Shown: positions 41,746 to 50,317 of the stretch, piece by piece
How the letters are laid out: each line of letters opens with the position of its first letter
How positions within the stretch are numbered: the first letter of the stretch is position 1
From: Nakamurella sp040546275
GTDB lineage: Bacteria > Actinomycetota > Actinomycetes > Mycobacteriales > Nakamurellaceae
Length of the DNA stretch: 64,000 bases
Reading direction: 5' to 3'
Assembly (NCBI RefSeq): GCF_040546275.1
Contig: NZ_JBEPNO010000015.1
Span: 75,755 to 139,754, forward strand
Notes under the pieces: model-generated
Told to the model about the DNA's origin: nothing
Seen by the model: the letters and a program-made list of their open reading frames with translations, nothing else
The model's database searches: none
Translations under genes and position numbers: made by a program

Positions 41746-43734
41746 GTGGATCGTTCGGTAGGCCGGCGCGCGATCGATCGGGTTCGGCGATCGGATCTGG
41801 GGATCTACACTGCCAGCGGCGTGGTCACGGCGGTGCTGCTGACGTTCATGATGCGGCTCTGGCGGGCCAGCCTGTCCTCGCCCTTCTACTACTCCGGTGA
41901 CGCCGTCGGCAGCGCCGAGTACTTCAAGAGCGTGATGGAAACCGGTTGGTACGAATACCAACCCGCGCTCGGCGCGCCGTACGGCCAGCACTACCACGAC
42001 TTTCCGTTCTCGGACGACCTGAATCCTGTGATGGCCAAGGTTCTCGGGTTCCTGGCGGGGAACTGGGCGGTCGCGTTCAATCTGTACTACCTGCTCGGAT
42101 TCCTGCTCTGCGCGCTGACCGCGGTCTGGTTCCTGCGGGTCTGCGGGCTGTCGCCGTGGATGACGGTGACGATGTCCGTGCTCTTCGCGCTCGCTCCGTA
42201 CCACTTCATCCGGAACGAGGGACACCTGTTCCTGGCCTCGTACTACTGCGTCCCGCTCGCACTGGTCGTGCTGGTGCGAGCGGCGCGGGGCGAGAGGCTG
42301 TGGGGCGTGCGGGCGCTCACCTCCACCTGGGCGACGGCCCGGCGGCGGCCCGCCCAGTTGTTGGGCCTGCTCACCGGGCGCGGGGCCGGCACCGTGTTGA
42401 TCCTGGTGCTCGTCACCTACAGCGGCGCCTACTACGGGTTGTTCACCGCGCTGCTGCTGGCCCCGATCGGCCTGCTGACCTGGGTCCGGAGCCGGAACGG
42501 ACGACGGTTCCTCGGCGCTGTCGCGGCCGGAGCCGTGCTGGCCGCGACGTTCGTCCTCGCGTTGCTTCCGGACCTGATCTACCAGCTGGTGACCGGTAGC
42601 GACGGGACGGCGCTGGTCCGGACCCCCATCGCAGCGGAGGTCTATGCCTTCAAGTTCACGTCGCTGATCCTGCCGGCGCCGGGCCATCCGATTCCATGGT
42701 TGGCGCAGGCGCGGAGCATCTACGACAACCACTACCCGCTCCCCAGCGAGGAGCCCGCGCTCGGCCTGGTGGCCGCGATCGGCTTCGTCATGCTGCTGCT
42801 CCTGGCTCTACTGGCGCTGACCGGGACCGTCCGCCGGACGCCGACCGCCGCCCAGGAGGCCAGAAGAACTACCTTGCAGAGCCTTTCCGCGCTGACCTGG
42901 ATCGCATTCATGTGGGGCACCGTCGGCGGGCTCGGCACAGTGCTCTCGTTCGTCACGGCGAGCGTGCGCGGCTGGAACCGGATCGCGATCTTCATTGCGC
43001 TATTCGCGCTCGCAGCGCTGGGACTGGCCCTCGAAGGGTTGGCTGCCCGATGGTCGGCCCGGCGGTCAGGGCGGTCCCTGCGCACCGAGCGCACCGAGCA
43101 CACCGGGGACCGGGGACCGGACCGCTCCATGACACAGCAACCCGCGCGGTGGGTTGCTGCACTTGCCGTCGTGGTGCTCCTCGTCGGTGCCGGCGATCAG
43201 ACGATCAGCGACACCGTCCCGCCCTATCGCGCCACCCAGGCGGCCTTCGAGTCCGACGGCGTGTTCGTCGACGCGTTGCAGGCGCGCTTGCCGGGCGGGA
43301 CAATGCTATTCCAGCTGCCCTACCAGGCCTTTCCCGAGGGGAACACCTCGAACGGCCTACCCGAGAGCGACCAGATCAAGCTGTACCTGCACTCCAGCAC
43401 ACTCCGGTGGTCCGCCGCCGGGATCAAGGGCCGCCCGCAGTCGGACTGGCCATCGAAGGTCGCGACCCAGACACCGGCCACGATGACACGCAATCTGGCC
43501 GCCATCGGCTTCGCCGGGATCGTCGTCCATCGGGCGGCGCTGAAGGATCACGGGAAAGCGATGGAGGCGTCACTCCGCACCCTGCTCGGCAAGCCGTCGC
43601 TCGTCAGCCCGGACGGTAGCTGGAGCTTCCTGTCGCTGACGCCGGCAATCGCCGCCCTGGACGCCACCACCACCCCGGCACAACGGGTCGCGATCGCGCA
43701 GGCCATCACCCACCTTCCGCCCGGCACCAACTGA
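41746..43734 (+). CDS. large polytopic membrane protein, GT-C-like
   Basis: 662 residues starting at GTG 41746, five bases after the previous stop. About eleven transmembrane segments (up to residue 480), with SGDAVGSAEYFKSVMETGW in the first external loop, followed by a soluble C-terminal domain of about 180 residues. The layout is that of GT-C enzymes that use polyprenyl-linked sugars on the outer face. There is a similar protein at 53874-56093. No single residue proves catalysis. Confidence 0.65.
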   Translation: MDRSVGRRAIDRVRRSDLGIYTASGVVTAVLLTFMMRLWRASLSSPFYYSGDAVGSAEYFKSVMETGWYEYQPALGAPYGQHYHDFPFSDDLNPVMAKVLGFLAGNWAVAFNLYYLLGFLLCALTAVWFLRVCGLSPWMTVTMSVLFALAPYHFIRNEGHLFLASYYCVPLALVVLVRAARGERLWGVRALTSTWATARRRPAQLLGLLTGRGAGTVLILVLVTYSGAYYGLFTALLLAPIGLLTWVRSRNGRRFLGAVAAGAVLAATFVLALLPDLIYQLVTGSDGTALVRTPIAAEVYAFKFTSLILPAPGHPIPWLAQARSIYDNHYPLPSEEPALGLVAAIGFVMLLLLALLALTGTVRRTPTAAQEARRTTLQSLSALTWIAFMWGTVGGLGTVLSFVTASVRGWNRIAIFIALFALAALGLALEGLAARWSARRSGRSLRTERTEHTGDRGPDRSMTQQPARWVAALAVVVLLVGAGDQTISDTVPPYRATQAAFESDGVFVDALQARLPGGTMLFQLPYQAFPEGNTSNGLPESDQIKLYLHSSTLRWSAAGIKGRPQSDWPSKVATQTPATMTRNLAAIGFAGIVVHRAALKDHGKAMEASLRTLLGKPSLVSPDGSWSFLSLTPAIAALDATTTPAQRVAIAQAITHLPPGTN

Positions 43735-43773
43735 TTCCTGACGGCAGACACCCCGGCCGCGCATACAGTTCTG

Positions 43774-43805
43774 CCCGAAAACGGCCCCGGACGCCCGTTT
43801 TCGGG
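43774..43805. repeat. 11-bp inverted repeat between convergent genes
   Basis: CCCGAAAACGG and CCGTTTTCGGG with a 10-base centre, flanked by GCGCATAC (43760 side) and GTATGCGC copies (43813-43820 and 43832-43839). It sits in the 157-base gap between 41746-43734 and 43892-44725 and could terminate both. Confidence 0.75.
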
Positions 43806-43891
43806 TGATTCGGTATGCGCCGGGCACTTCTGTATGCGCACCGGGGGGCTGGGGGGCAGGACCAGGGGGCAGGGGCGAGGGGCGGAGAGGG

Positions 43892-44725
43892 TCAGATGCC
43901 CATGCGGCGGCGGAGCCAGATGTAGGCGGCGCGGCGTTTCCAGGCCATCAGGGTGGCTCTGGCGTCGCCGAGGCGGACGTCCCAGCCGCTGAGCAGGCCC
44001 TCGTGCTCGGACCGCAGCATCGCGTGGAACGCCCTGGCGTGCTCCGACTGCTCGCGGGACAGCGAGACGCTCCACTGCTGCGCGCTGATCCGGAATCCGG
44101 CGAGCGGTCGCCGCACGGCCACCATCGGCCCGTGCAGGAGCACCCGGGAGCAGGTCGCCTGGTCGATCAGGTACGGCGAACGTGAGTCCCAGCCGCCGCT
44201 GTCGGCCAGCACCTGGCGACGCATCATCACGCAGGCCGGTTCGCCGAAGACGTTGGTGCCGGCGCGGACCGTGCGGCGGATGGCCGTCAGCCCGTCGACC
44301 ATGCCGTGCAGATGCTGCACGCCGCGGCCCTGGACGACGGGAACGCCGGTCTCGTCGACGATGTCGCGCTGCGAGGCAACCAGCACCGCCTCTGGGTGCT
44401 GGTCGAAGGCGGCCACCTGCTCGGCCAGGCTGGTCGGGTAGAGCAGGTCGTCGCCGCAGACCAGTTTGATGAGCTCACCCCTGGCCTCGTCGGTGACGGC
44501 CGTCCAGTTCGCCGGCGCACCGCCCCCGGCGGGCACCTGCATCAGCCGGATCCGGGGGTCGGAGGCCAACAGTTGCAACTTCTCCCAGGTCCCGTCGGTG
44601 GACGAGTGGTCGGAGATGATCAGCTCGAAGTCGGCGTAGGTCTGCGACAGGATCGAATGGATGGCGGCCTCGATGTGCGGACCGTTGTTGTAGGACGGGA
44701 CGACGACGGACACCCGAGGCGTCAC
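43892..44725 (-). CDS. family 2 glycosyltransferase
   Basis: 277 residues from the GTG at 44725, overlapping the GtrA stop as GTGA. GT-A fold: RVSVVVPSYNNGPHIEAAIHSIL, DFELIISDHSSTDGTW and LVCGDDLLYPTSLA (DxD-like GDDLL). No transmembrane helices. It probably adds a sugar in the cytoplasm; the acceptor is unknown. Last gene of the minus-strand group gmd-rmd-gtrA-GT. Confidence 0.88.
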   Translation of the reverse strand: MTPRVSVVVPSYNNGPHIEAAIHSILSQTYADFELIISDHSSTDGTWEKLQLLASDPRIRLMQVPAGGGAPANWTAVTDEARGELIKLVCGDDLLYPTSLAEQVAAFDQHPEAVLVASQRDIVDETGVPVVQGRGVQHLHGMVDGLTAIRRTVRAGTNVFGEPACVMMRRQVLADSGGWDSRSPYLIDQATCSRVLLHGPMVAVRRPLAGFRISAQQWSVSLSREQSEHARAFHAMLRSEHEGLLSGWDVRLGDARATLMAWKRRAAYIWLRRRMGI

Positions 44726-45333
44726 GCCGCTTCTCCGGGCCTGGGCGCCGGGTGACTGGCGCGGTGGTCGGTCTGGTCCGGCGCGGGAACACCGTCGGAC
44801 TCGGTGCGGCGGAAGGAGAATCCGCGGTGCAGGAAGTAACTGCAGACCACCCAGACGACCGTGAACGCGAGCTGGGCCGGCAGTTCCTTCCACCCGAAGA
44901 CCTTCGTGAGGATCGGGAGCACGGCGAGGTTCACGCTCACCGGGATGACGTTCACGAGTACGAACCGGGAGAAGTCGCGCAGCACGTGCCCGGACACCCG
45001 GAAGACGAACCGGCGGTGCAGGACGAACGCGAACGGGATGGCGATGCACTGCGCGAGCAGCACGGCCACGTCGCCACCCCACAGGTGGATGAACGAGTTG
45101 AAGAAGACGAACCCGGCCAGCCCGACTGCCGTGTTCAGACCGCCGACGATGAGGAACGCCACCCGCTGGTCGCGGATCAACCGCAGCAGCGGCCCCGGGG
45201 AGTCCGACTCCTCGGCCGACGGCTTCGGGACCTCCGGCAGCGACGGCTCCGGCGACCCGGACGGCAGCGGGCGTCCCGACCGGTCTGCCGGGTCGGGCCG
45301 TTGCGAGGGATCCAGCCGCGGGTGGCTCGCCAT
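44722..45333 (-). CDS. GtrA-family membrane protein
   Basis: 203 residues from the ATG at 45333. A Pro/Ser-rich 50-residue start, then four transmembrane helices in the GtrA pattern: AFLIVGGLNTAVGLAGFVFF, LLAQCIAIPFAFVLHRRFVF, FVLVNVIPVSVNLAVLPIL and LAFTVVWVVCSYFLHRGFSF. GtrA proteins are proposed to flip polyprenyl-linked sugars. Its partner would be the GtrB-like enzyme at 39549. Confidence 0.9.
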   Translation of the reverse strand: MASHPRLDPSQRPDPADRSGRPLPSGSPEPSLPEVPKPSAEESDSPGPLLRLIRDQRVAFLIVGGLNTAVGLAGFVFFNSFIHLWGGDVAVLLAQCIAIPFAFVLHRRFVFRVSGHVLRDFSRFVLVNVIPVSVNLAVLPILTKVFGWKELPAQLAFTVVWVVCSYFLHRGFSFRRTESDGVPAPDQTDHRASHPAPRPGEAA

Positions 45334-46301
45334 CAGGCCTGCAGGTCGGTGTCGACCATCGCCGCGACGATCTCGTCGAAGGCCAGCGTCGGCGCCCAAC
45401 CGAGTTCGGCGCGGGCCCGGCTGGAGTCGCCGGTCAGCTCCACGGCGTCGACCGGGCGGACGAAAGCCGGGTCGACCCGCACGTACCGCTCCCAGTCGGT
45501 GATGCCGGCGTGGGTGAACGCGGCGGCGACGAACTCCGACACCGAGTGCGACACGCCGGTGGCGATCACGTAGTCCGAGGCCACGTCATGACGGGCCGCC
45601 CTGACCATCGCGTCGACGTAGTCAGGGGCCCAGCCCCAGTCACGGCGGGCGTCCAGGTTGCCCAGCGCCAGTTCGTCGGCCTCGCCGCGGGCGATCAGCG
45701 CGGCGGTCCTGGTGATCTTGCGGGTGACGAATGCCGTCGGGCGGCGTGGTGACTCGTGGTTGTAGAGGATCGCCGAGACCGCGTGCAGACCACGACCGCG
45801 GTAGACGCCGACCATGTGGTGCGCATAGGCCTTCGCCGCGCCGTAGGGCGAGACCGGTGCGATCGGCGCCGATTCGTCCTGTGGGCTGATCACCGGATTG
45901 CCGAAGATCTCCGCGCTGGCGGCCTGGACCACCCGGACCGAGCTGCCGCGCGCCTCCGACAACTCCCACGCCGCCTGCAGCACTGCCGCCACCGCGAGGC
46001 CCGAGACCTCGCCGGTGGCAACGGGTTCAGCCCACGACTTCGCGACAGAGGAGATACCGGCGAGGTTGTAGATCTCGTCCGGTGCGATCTCCTTGATCAG
46101 CGCGGTGAGTGCAGGGGTGTCCGTCAGGTCGGCGATGTGCAGATGGGCGGCGCCCAGCTGCGGGCCAGTGCCGTCCGACGAGGGCGCCGGTCGGTCCTGC
46201 TCCCGGACCAACCCGTGCACCTCGTCACCGGCCGCGAGCAGTTGCTCGGCCAGGTACCCGCCGTCCTGGCCGGACAGTCCGGTGATGAAGACCTTCCCCA
46301 T
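45333..46301 (-). CDS. GDP-mannose 4,6-dehydratase-family SDR (possible GDP-6-deoxyhexose reductase)
   Basis: 322 residues. KVFITGLSGQDGGYLAEQLL binds NAD(P); VQAASAEIFG holds the Ser and YGAAKAYAHHM the catalytic Tyr/Lys; LYNHESPRR is a GDP-sugar signature. It is a diverged paralog of gmd next door. In the bacterial D-rhamnose pathway, gmd is paired with rmd, a related reductase giving GDP-D-rhamnose; that role is my inference from pairing. Alternatives: another 4,6-dehydratase or 4-reductase. Confidence 0.75.
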   Translation of the reverse strand: MGKVFITGLSGQDGGYLAEQLLAAGDEVHGLVREQDRPAPSSDGTGPQLGAAHLHIADLTDTPALTALIKEIAPDEIYNLAGISSVAKSWAEPVATGEVSGLAVAAVLQAAWELSEARGSSVRVVQAASAEIFGNPVISPQDESAPIAPVSPYGAAKAYAHHMVGVYRGRGLHAVSAILYNHESPRRPTAFVTRKITRTAALIARGEADELALGNLDARRDWGWAPDYVDAMVRAARHDVASDYVIATGVSHSVSEFVAAAFTHAGITDWERYVRVDPAFVRPVDAVELTGDSSRARAELGWAPTLAFDEIVAAMVDTDLQA

Positions 46302-46310
46302 GCCGTCGGG

Positions 46311-47297
46311 CTACTTGCCCGACAGCGCGCGCTGCTGCGCAAGATCGTTGTCGACCATCATGTGCACCAGCTCGGTGAACGAGACCTTGGGCGTCCAACC
46401 GAGTTTGTCCTTCGCCTTGCTGGCGTCGCCGATCAGCAGATCGACCTCGGCCGGCCGGAAGAACTTGGGGTCGACGAAGACGTAGGAGGACCAGTCCTCG
46501 ATGCCGACCCGGGCGAACGCGATGTCCAGGAGCTCGCGGATCGAGTGCGTCTCACCGGTGGAGATGACGTAGTCGTCGGCCTCGTCCGCCTGCAGCATCC
46601 GCCACATGGCCTCGACGTAGTCGCCGGCAAAACCCCAGTCGCGCTTGGCATCCAGGTTACCCAGCGACAGCTTGTCCTGCAGGCCGAGGCTGATCCGGGC
46701 GACCGCCTGGGTGACCTTGCGGGTGACGAACTCGCTGCCACGCCGCGGCGACTCGTGGTTGAACAGGATGCCGGAGCTGGCATGCATGCCGTAGGACTCG
46801 CGGTAGTTGATCGTCATGTAGTGGCCGTAGACCTTGGCGACGCCGTAGGGCGAGCGCGGCCACAGCAGGGTCGACTCGCTCTGCGGGACGTGCTGGACCT
46901 TGCCGAACATCTCCGAGGACGACGCCTGGTAGAAACGCACCTTCGAGACGTCGTCGCCCGCGTAGAGGCGGGTGGCCTCGAGCATGTTGAGCACGCCGAT
47001 CCCGGTGACGTCGCTGGTCAGCGCTGCGTTCTCCCACGAGTACGCGACGAAGGAGATGGCGCCGAGGTTGTAGACCTCGTCGGGCTTCGCGACGTTGTAG
47101 GCGCGGATCAGGCTGGACAGGTCGGTGATGTCGCCGGTCAGCAGGGTGACGCCGGGCAGCTCCTGCTCGACGAGCGCGCGCTTGGGGTTGTTCTGCCCCC
47201 GGATCAGCCCGAACACCTCATATCCCTTGGACAGCAGCAGTTCGGCCAGGTAGAGGCCATCCTGTCCGGTGATTCCGGTGATGAGGGCGCGAGGCAT
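46311..47297 (-). CDS. gmd: GDP-mannose 4,6-dehydratase
   Basis: 328 residues. ALITGITGQDGLYLAELLL opens the NADP site; YQASSSEMFGKVQ (Ser/Thr), SPYGVAKVYGHYM (Tyr/Lys) and FNHESPRRGSEFVTRKV are the Gmd hallmarks. It converts GDP-mannose to GDP-4-keto-6-deoxymannose. It precedes the paralog by 9 bases on the same strand. Confidence 0.92.
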   Translation of the reverse strand: MPRALITGITGQDGLYLAELLLSKGYEVFGLIRGQNNPKRALVEQELPGVTLLTGDITDLSSLIRAYNVAKPDEVYNLGAISFVAYSWENAALTSDVTGIGVLNMLEATRLYAGDDVSKVRFYQASSSEMFGKVQHVPQSESTLLWPRSPYGVAKVYGHYMTINYRESYGMHASSGILFNHESPRRGSEFVTRKVTQAVARISLGLQDKLSLGNLDAKRDWGFAGDYVEAMWRMLQADEADDYVISTGETHSIRELLDIAFARVGIEDWSSYVFVDPKFFRPAEVDLLIGDASKAKDKLGWTPKVSFTELVHMMVDNDLAQQRALSGK

Positions 47298-47575
47298 GGA
47301 TCTCCTTCTCGTGGAGTGACAGTGGTGTCGGTTCGTGTTCGGGGGACATCGTAACCATCTTCAGGGCCCCGACCGGCCCGGACACTGCCGCGGTCACCGC
47401 CGGGCCGGGCCGGGCCGCGCGCGGGGCGAGCCTCGCGGCGACGAGGTCACGATATGATCCGACGCCGGTGCCTGCACCGGCCGCGGCCGAGTCCGCGAAG
47501 CTCCGGCACCATCCGCAGAAGATCACCACCACACGTGGATCAGTACTTCCGACAGCACGAATCGAGAGGACTCCG

Positions 47576-49099
47576 ATGGCTTCGAATCGCCCGGCCACGA
47601 AGGGTCGTTCGGCCGCGGATCCCGCCGACGCGGCGGCGATGTCGTTGATGGCCAGGATCGCCGAGCGCGCCGGGTCCGTGCGCGCTCTCGTCCGTCGGAC
47701 CCCGCCGCCACCGCCGGCGCCCGCCCCCGGAGCCGGGGTCACGACGGCCCAGCTGGTGAACGCCCGCCTGCTGCTGTCCGAGCAGAACATCGTCGGTCCG
47801 ACCCGGATGCGCTTCGCCAAGCGACTGCTGATGCGGTCGTCCCGGCTGTACACGCACAAATTGGTGCGGGCCGGCCAGGACCTCGCCGACGCGATCGAGA
47901 TGCTCGAGATCACGCACGGTCGGGCCCTCGGCGAGATGCGGAACCAGCTGGACACGGGCTCGGCGTCCGGCAACGCCAGCATGGTCGACCGGGTCGCCAA
48001 GCTGGAGCTCGACCTCGGGCGGCTGAGCAACAGCCTGCACGCCCAGCTGACGAGCGTCGAGCTCGGTGTCGACGACGTCGCCGAGAGCGTCGAGAAGGTC
48101 ACCGAGAACGTGGCCGGCAGTGTCGGCGGACTCACCGAACTCATCGCGCAGACGACGGCCTCGCTCAAGGAGGACGACCACGCGATGCACGAGAACGCCC
48201 GCGGTCTGGACGTCCGGCTGTCGGCCATGGAGCGCACCGCTCTGCACGATCGCAGCGAACTGCACCGCACCAGGACACTCGTCAGCCGGCTCGTCCGGAC
48301 GGCATCGGCGCAGATCGGCACGCCCCCCGGGATCACGCAGGACGCAGTGCCCTCAGCCCTGAAGGCCGGCCCCGTGCTCGAGCCGGGCATCCCGGCGACG
48401 CTGGACGACTCGACCTACGTCGACTTCGAGCACCGTTTCCGCGGCACCCGTGACGAGATCCGCGCCCGCCAGCAGGATGCGGTGCCGTTCGTATCCGGTT
48501 TCGCCGGCAGTACCTCGCCGGTGCTCGACCTCGGCTGCGGACGCGGCGAATGGCTCGACCTGCTCGACGAGCTGAGCGTCAAGGCGTACGGCGTCGACTC
48601 GAACACGGCCATGGTCGCCGAGGCCCTGGACGCCGGTCTCGACGCGCGGGTCGGCGACGCGCTCGCGCACCTGGAGCAGCTGCCGGAATCGAGTCTGCAG
48701 GCCGTCACCGCGTTCCAGTTCGTCGAGCACATCCCGATGGACGTGCTGGTCAGGCTGCTGGACAGCGCCCTGCTCGCCCTCCGACCCGGTGGAGTGCTGC
48801 TGCTCGAGACGCCCAACCCGACCAACCTCATCGTCGGTGCGGCCAACTTCTACCTCGACCCGACGCACCTGCGGGTGCTGCACCCGGACTTCCTCGCCTT
48901 CCTGGTGGAGTCCCGCGGCTTCGTCGACGTGGAGGTCCACTACGTCCACCCCGTCATCGAGGATTCGGTGCTGAAGGAGGGCGACCCGGAGAACGGGGAG
49001 GCCGACGCCAGGCTGAGCCGGGTGGTCCGCAACGTGGAATGGGCGCTCTTCGGTCCGCAGGACTACCTGGTGCATGCGCGCCGCGCCGAGGTCGCCTGA
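47576..49099 (+). CDS. coiled-coil protein with C-terminal SAM methyltransferase
   Basis: 507 residues from the ATG at 47576 (AGAGGACTCC upstream). Residues 1-60 are basic and Ala-rich; about 120-240 is a long predicted coiled coil without prolines or helix breaks (VAKLELDLGRLSNSLHAQL, VDDVAESVEKVTENVAG); from about 300 a class I methyltransferase: VLDLGCGRGEWLDLL, FQFVEHIPMDVLVRLLD and GGVLLLETPNPTNL. The coiled coil plus methyltransferase recalls WbdD, which caps and measures O-antigen chains, though domain order is reversed and no kinase is seen. First gene of the plus-strand glycan operon. Confidence 0.85.
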   Translation: MASNRPATKGRSAADPADAAAMSLMARIAERAGSVRALVRRTPPPPPAPAPGAGVTTAQLVNARLLLSEQNIVGPTRMRFAKRLLMRSSRLYTHKLVRAGQDLADAIEMLEITHGRALGEMRNQLDTGSASGNASMVDRVAKLELDLGRLSNSLHAQLTSVELGVDDVAESVEKVTENVAGSVGGLTELIAQTTASLKEDDHAMHENARGLDVRLSAMERTALHDRSELHRTRTLVSRLVRTASAQIGTPPGITQDAVPSALKAGPVLEPGIPATLDDSTYVDFEHRFRGTRDEIRARQQDAVPFVSGFAGSTSPVLDLGCGRGEWLDLLDELSVKAYGVDSNTAMVAEALDAGLDARVGDALAHLEQLPESSLQAVTAFQFVEHIPMDVLVRLLDSALLALRPGGVLLLETPNPTNLIVGAANFYLDPTHLRVLHPDFLAFLVESRGFVDVEVHYVHPVIEDSVLKEGDPENGEADARLSRVVRNVEWALFGPQDYLVHARRAEVA

Positions 49100-50289
49100 T
49101 GAAGATCGGGATCGTCAAGCCCGATTGGCGGATTCGTGGCGGCTTCGAGAAGGTGCTCGGCGTCATCGAGCAGGACCTGATCGACGCCGGCCACGAGATC
49201 CGCTGGTTCCAGATCGACGTCCCGACCGTGCCGCGCCACCCGTTCGACACCGAGGTCCCCCCGGAGAGCTGGGACCGCGCACCGGAGTGGTTCAGCCACC
49301 TCGCCCTGCTCGAGGCGTTCCGCAACCTGGACGTCTCGTGGGCCGACATGGTGATCTCCACCCAGCCGCCGTCGTACGCGGTCCAGCACCCCCGGCTGCT
49401 GGCGCTGTTCTACCACCACGCGCGCGCCTTCTACGACCTCGAGGACGTCTGGATCCGCGCCGGTCACGCGCCGAAACAGTTGCACACCAAGGCTTCTGCC
49501 CTGCTCCGCGAGGCCGAGGCGCAGGACTTCGCCGGGGTCACCCACTTCCTGGCCGGCTCCGAGCGGGCCATCGAGCGGTTGCACCGGTTCCAGGGCCCTG
49601 ACGTGCCCGTCAGCCTGTACCAGGCCGCCGGCCCGACCATGTCGGAGGATGCCGGGGCCGACGACGCGCCGGAGGGCAGATTCGAGCACGTCCTCTGCGT
49701 CAGCCGTCACGAGTTCACCAAGCGAACCGAGCTGGCCGTGCTCGGTATCGCCGCGGCAGCGGGGGCCACCGGTGTCCTGGTCGGCGACGGCGGGCGGCTG
49801 CCGTTCGTCCGCCAGTTGGCCGGCGAACTGGCCGCCGGACTCGACCCACACGGTCTCGCCGACGAGGACATCTGGCTGAACTCCGGCATCCCCGACGGAC
49901 CCGCCGAGGGCGAACACCCGCGTATCGACATCGCCGGCCGGGTCGACGACGACACCCTCGCCGACCTGTACCGGAACGCGTTGTGCGTGCTGGCCCCGGC
50001 CTACGACGAGGACGACGGCCTGACGATCGTCGAGGCGATGAGCCACGGCAAACCGGTGATCGTCCTGCGCGACGGCGGCGGGCTGACCGCCCTGGTCCGC
50101 CAGGGCGAGAACGGTCTCGTGGTCGACCCGACCCCGGCGGCCATCGCGGCCGCGATCGACCTGCTGTCCGACGAGCCCGCCCTGGCCAGGGCGATGGGCG
50201 AGAAGGGCCGGCAGACCGCCCGCGAACGGACGCCGGAAAGGGCAAGGGCCCAACTGCTCTCGGCCGTCGACAAGGTCCAGGCGGGCTGA
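49099..50289 (+). CDS. family 4 glycosyltransferase
   Basis: 396 residues; ATG overlaps the stop of the methyltransferase. GT-B fold with KIGIVKPDWRIRGGFEKVL at the start and the GT4 donor motif PAYDEDDGLTIVEAMSHGKPVIVL (the E..E pair binding the sugar nucleotide) near residue 310. It retains anomeric configuration, so an alpha linkage from GDP-mannose would give an alpha-mannosyl or alpha-rhamnosyl bond. Confidence 0.9.
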   Translation: MKIGIVKPDWRIRGGFEKVLGVIEQDLIDAGHEIRWFQIDVPTVPRHPFDTEVPPESWDRAPEWFSHLALLEAFRNLDVSWADMVISTQPPSYAVQHPRLLALFYHHARAFYDLEDVWIRAGHAPKQLHTKASALLREAEAQDFAGVTHFLAGSERAIERLHRFQGPDVPVSLYQAAGPTMSEDAGADDAPEGRFEHVLCVSRHEFTKRTELAVLGIAAAAGATGVLVGDGGRLPFVRQLAGELAAGLDPHGLADEDIWLNSGIPDGPAEGEHPRIDIAGRVDDDTLADLYRNALCVLAPAYDEDDGLTIVEAMSHGKPVIVLRDGGGLTALVRQGENGLVVDPTPAAIAAAIDLLSDEPALARAMGEKGRQTARERTPERARAQLLSAVDKVQAG

Positions 50290-50317
50290 TGCTCGGGATC
50301 AAGACAGCCGGTACACC

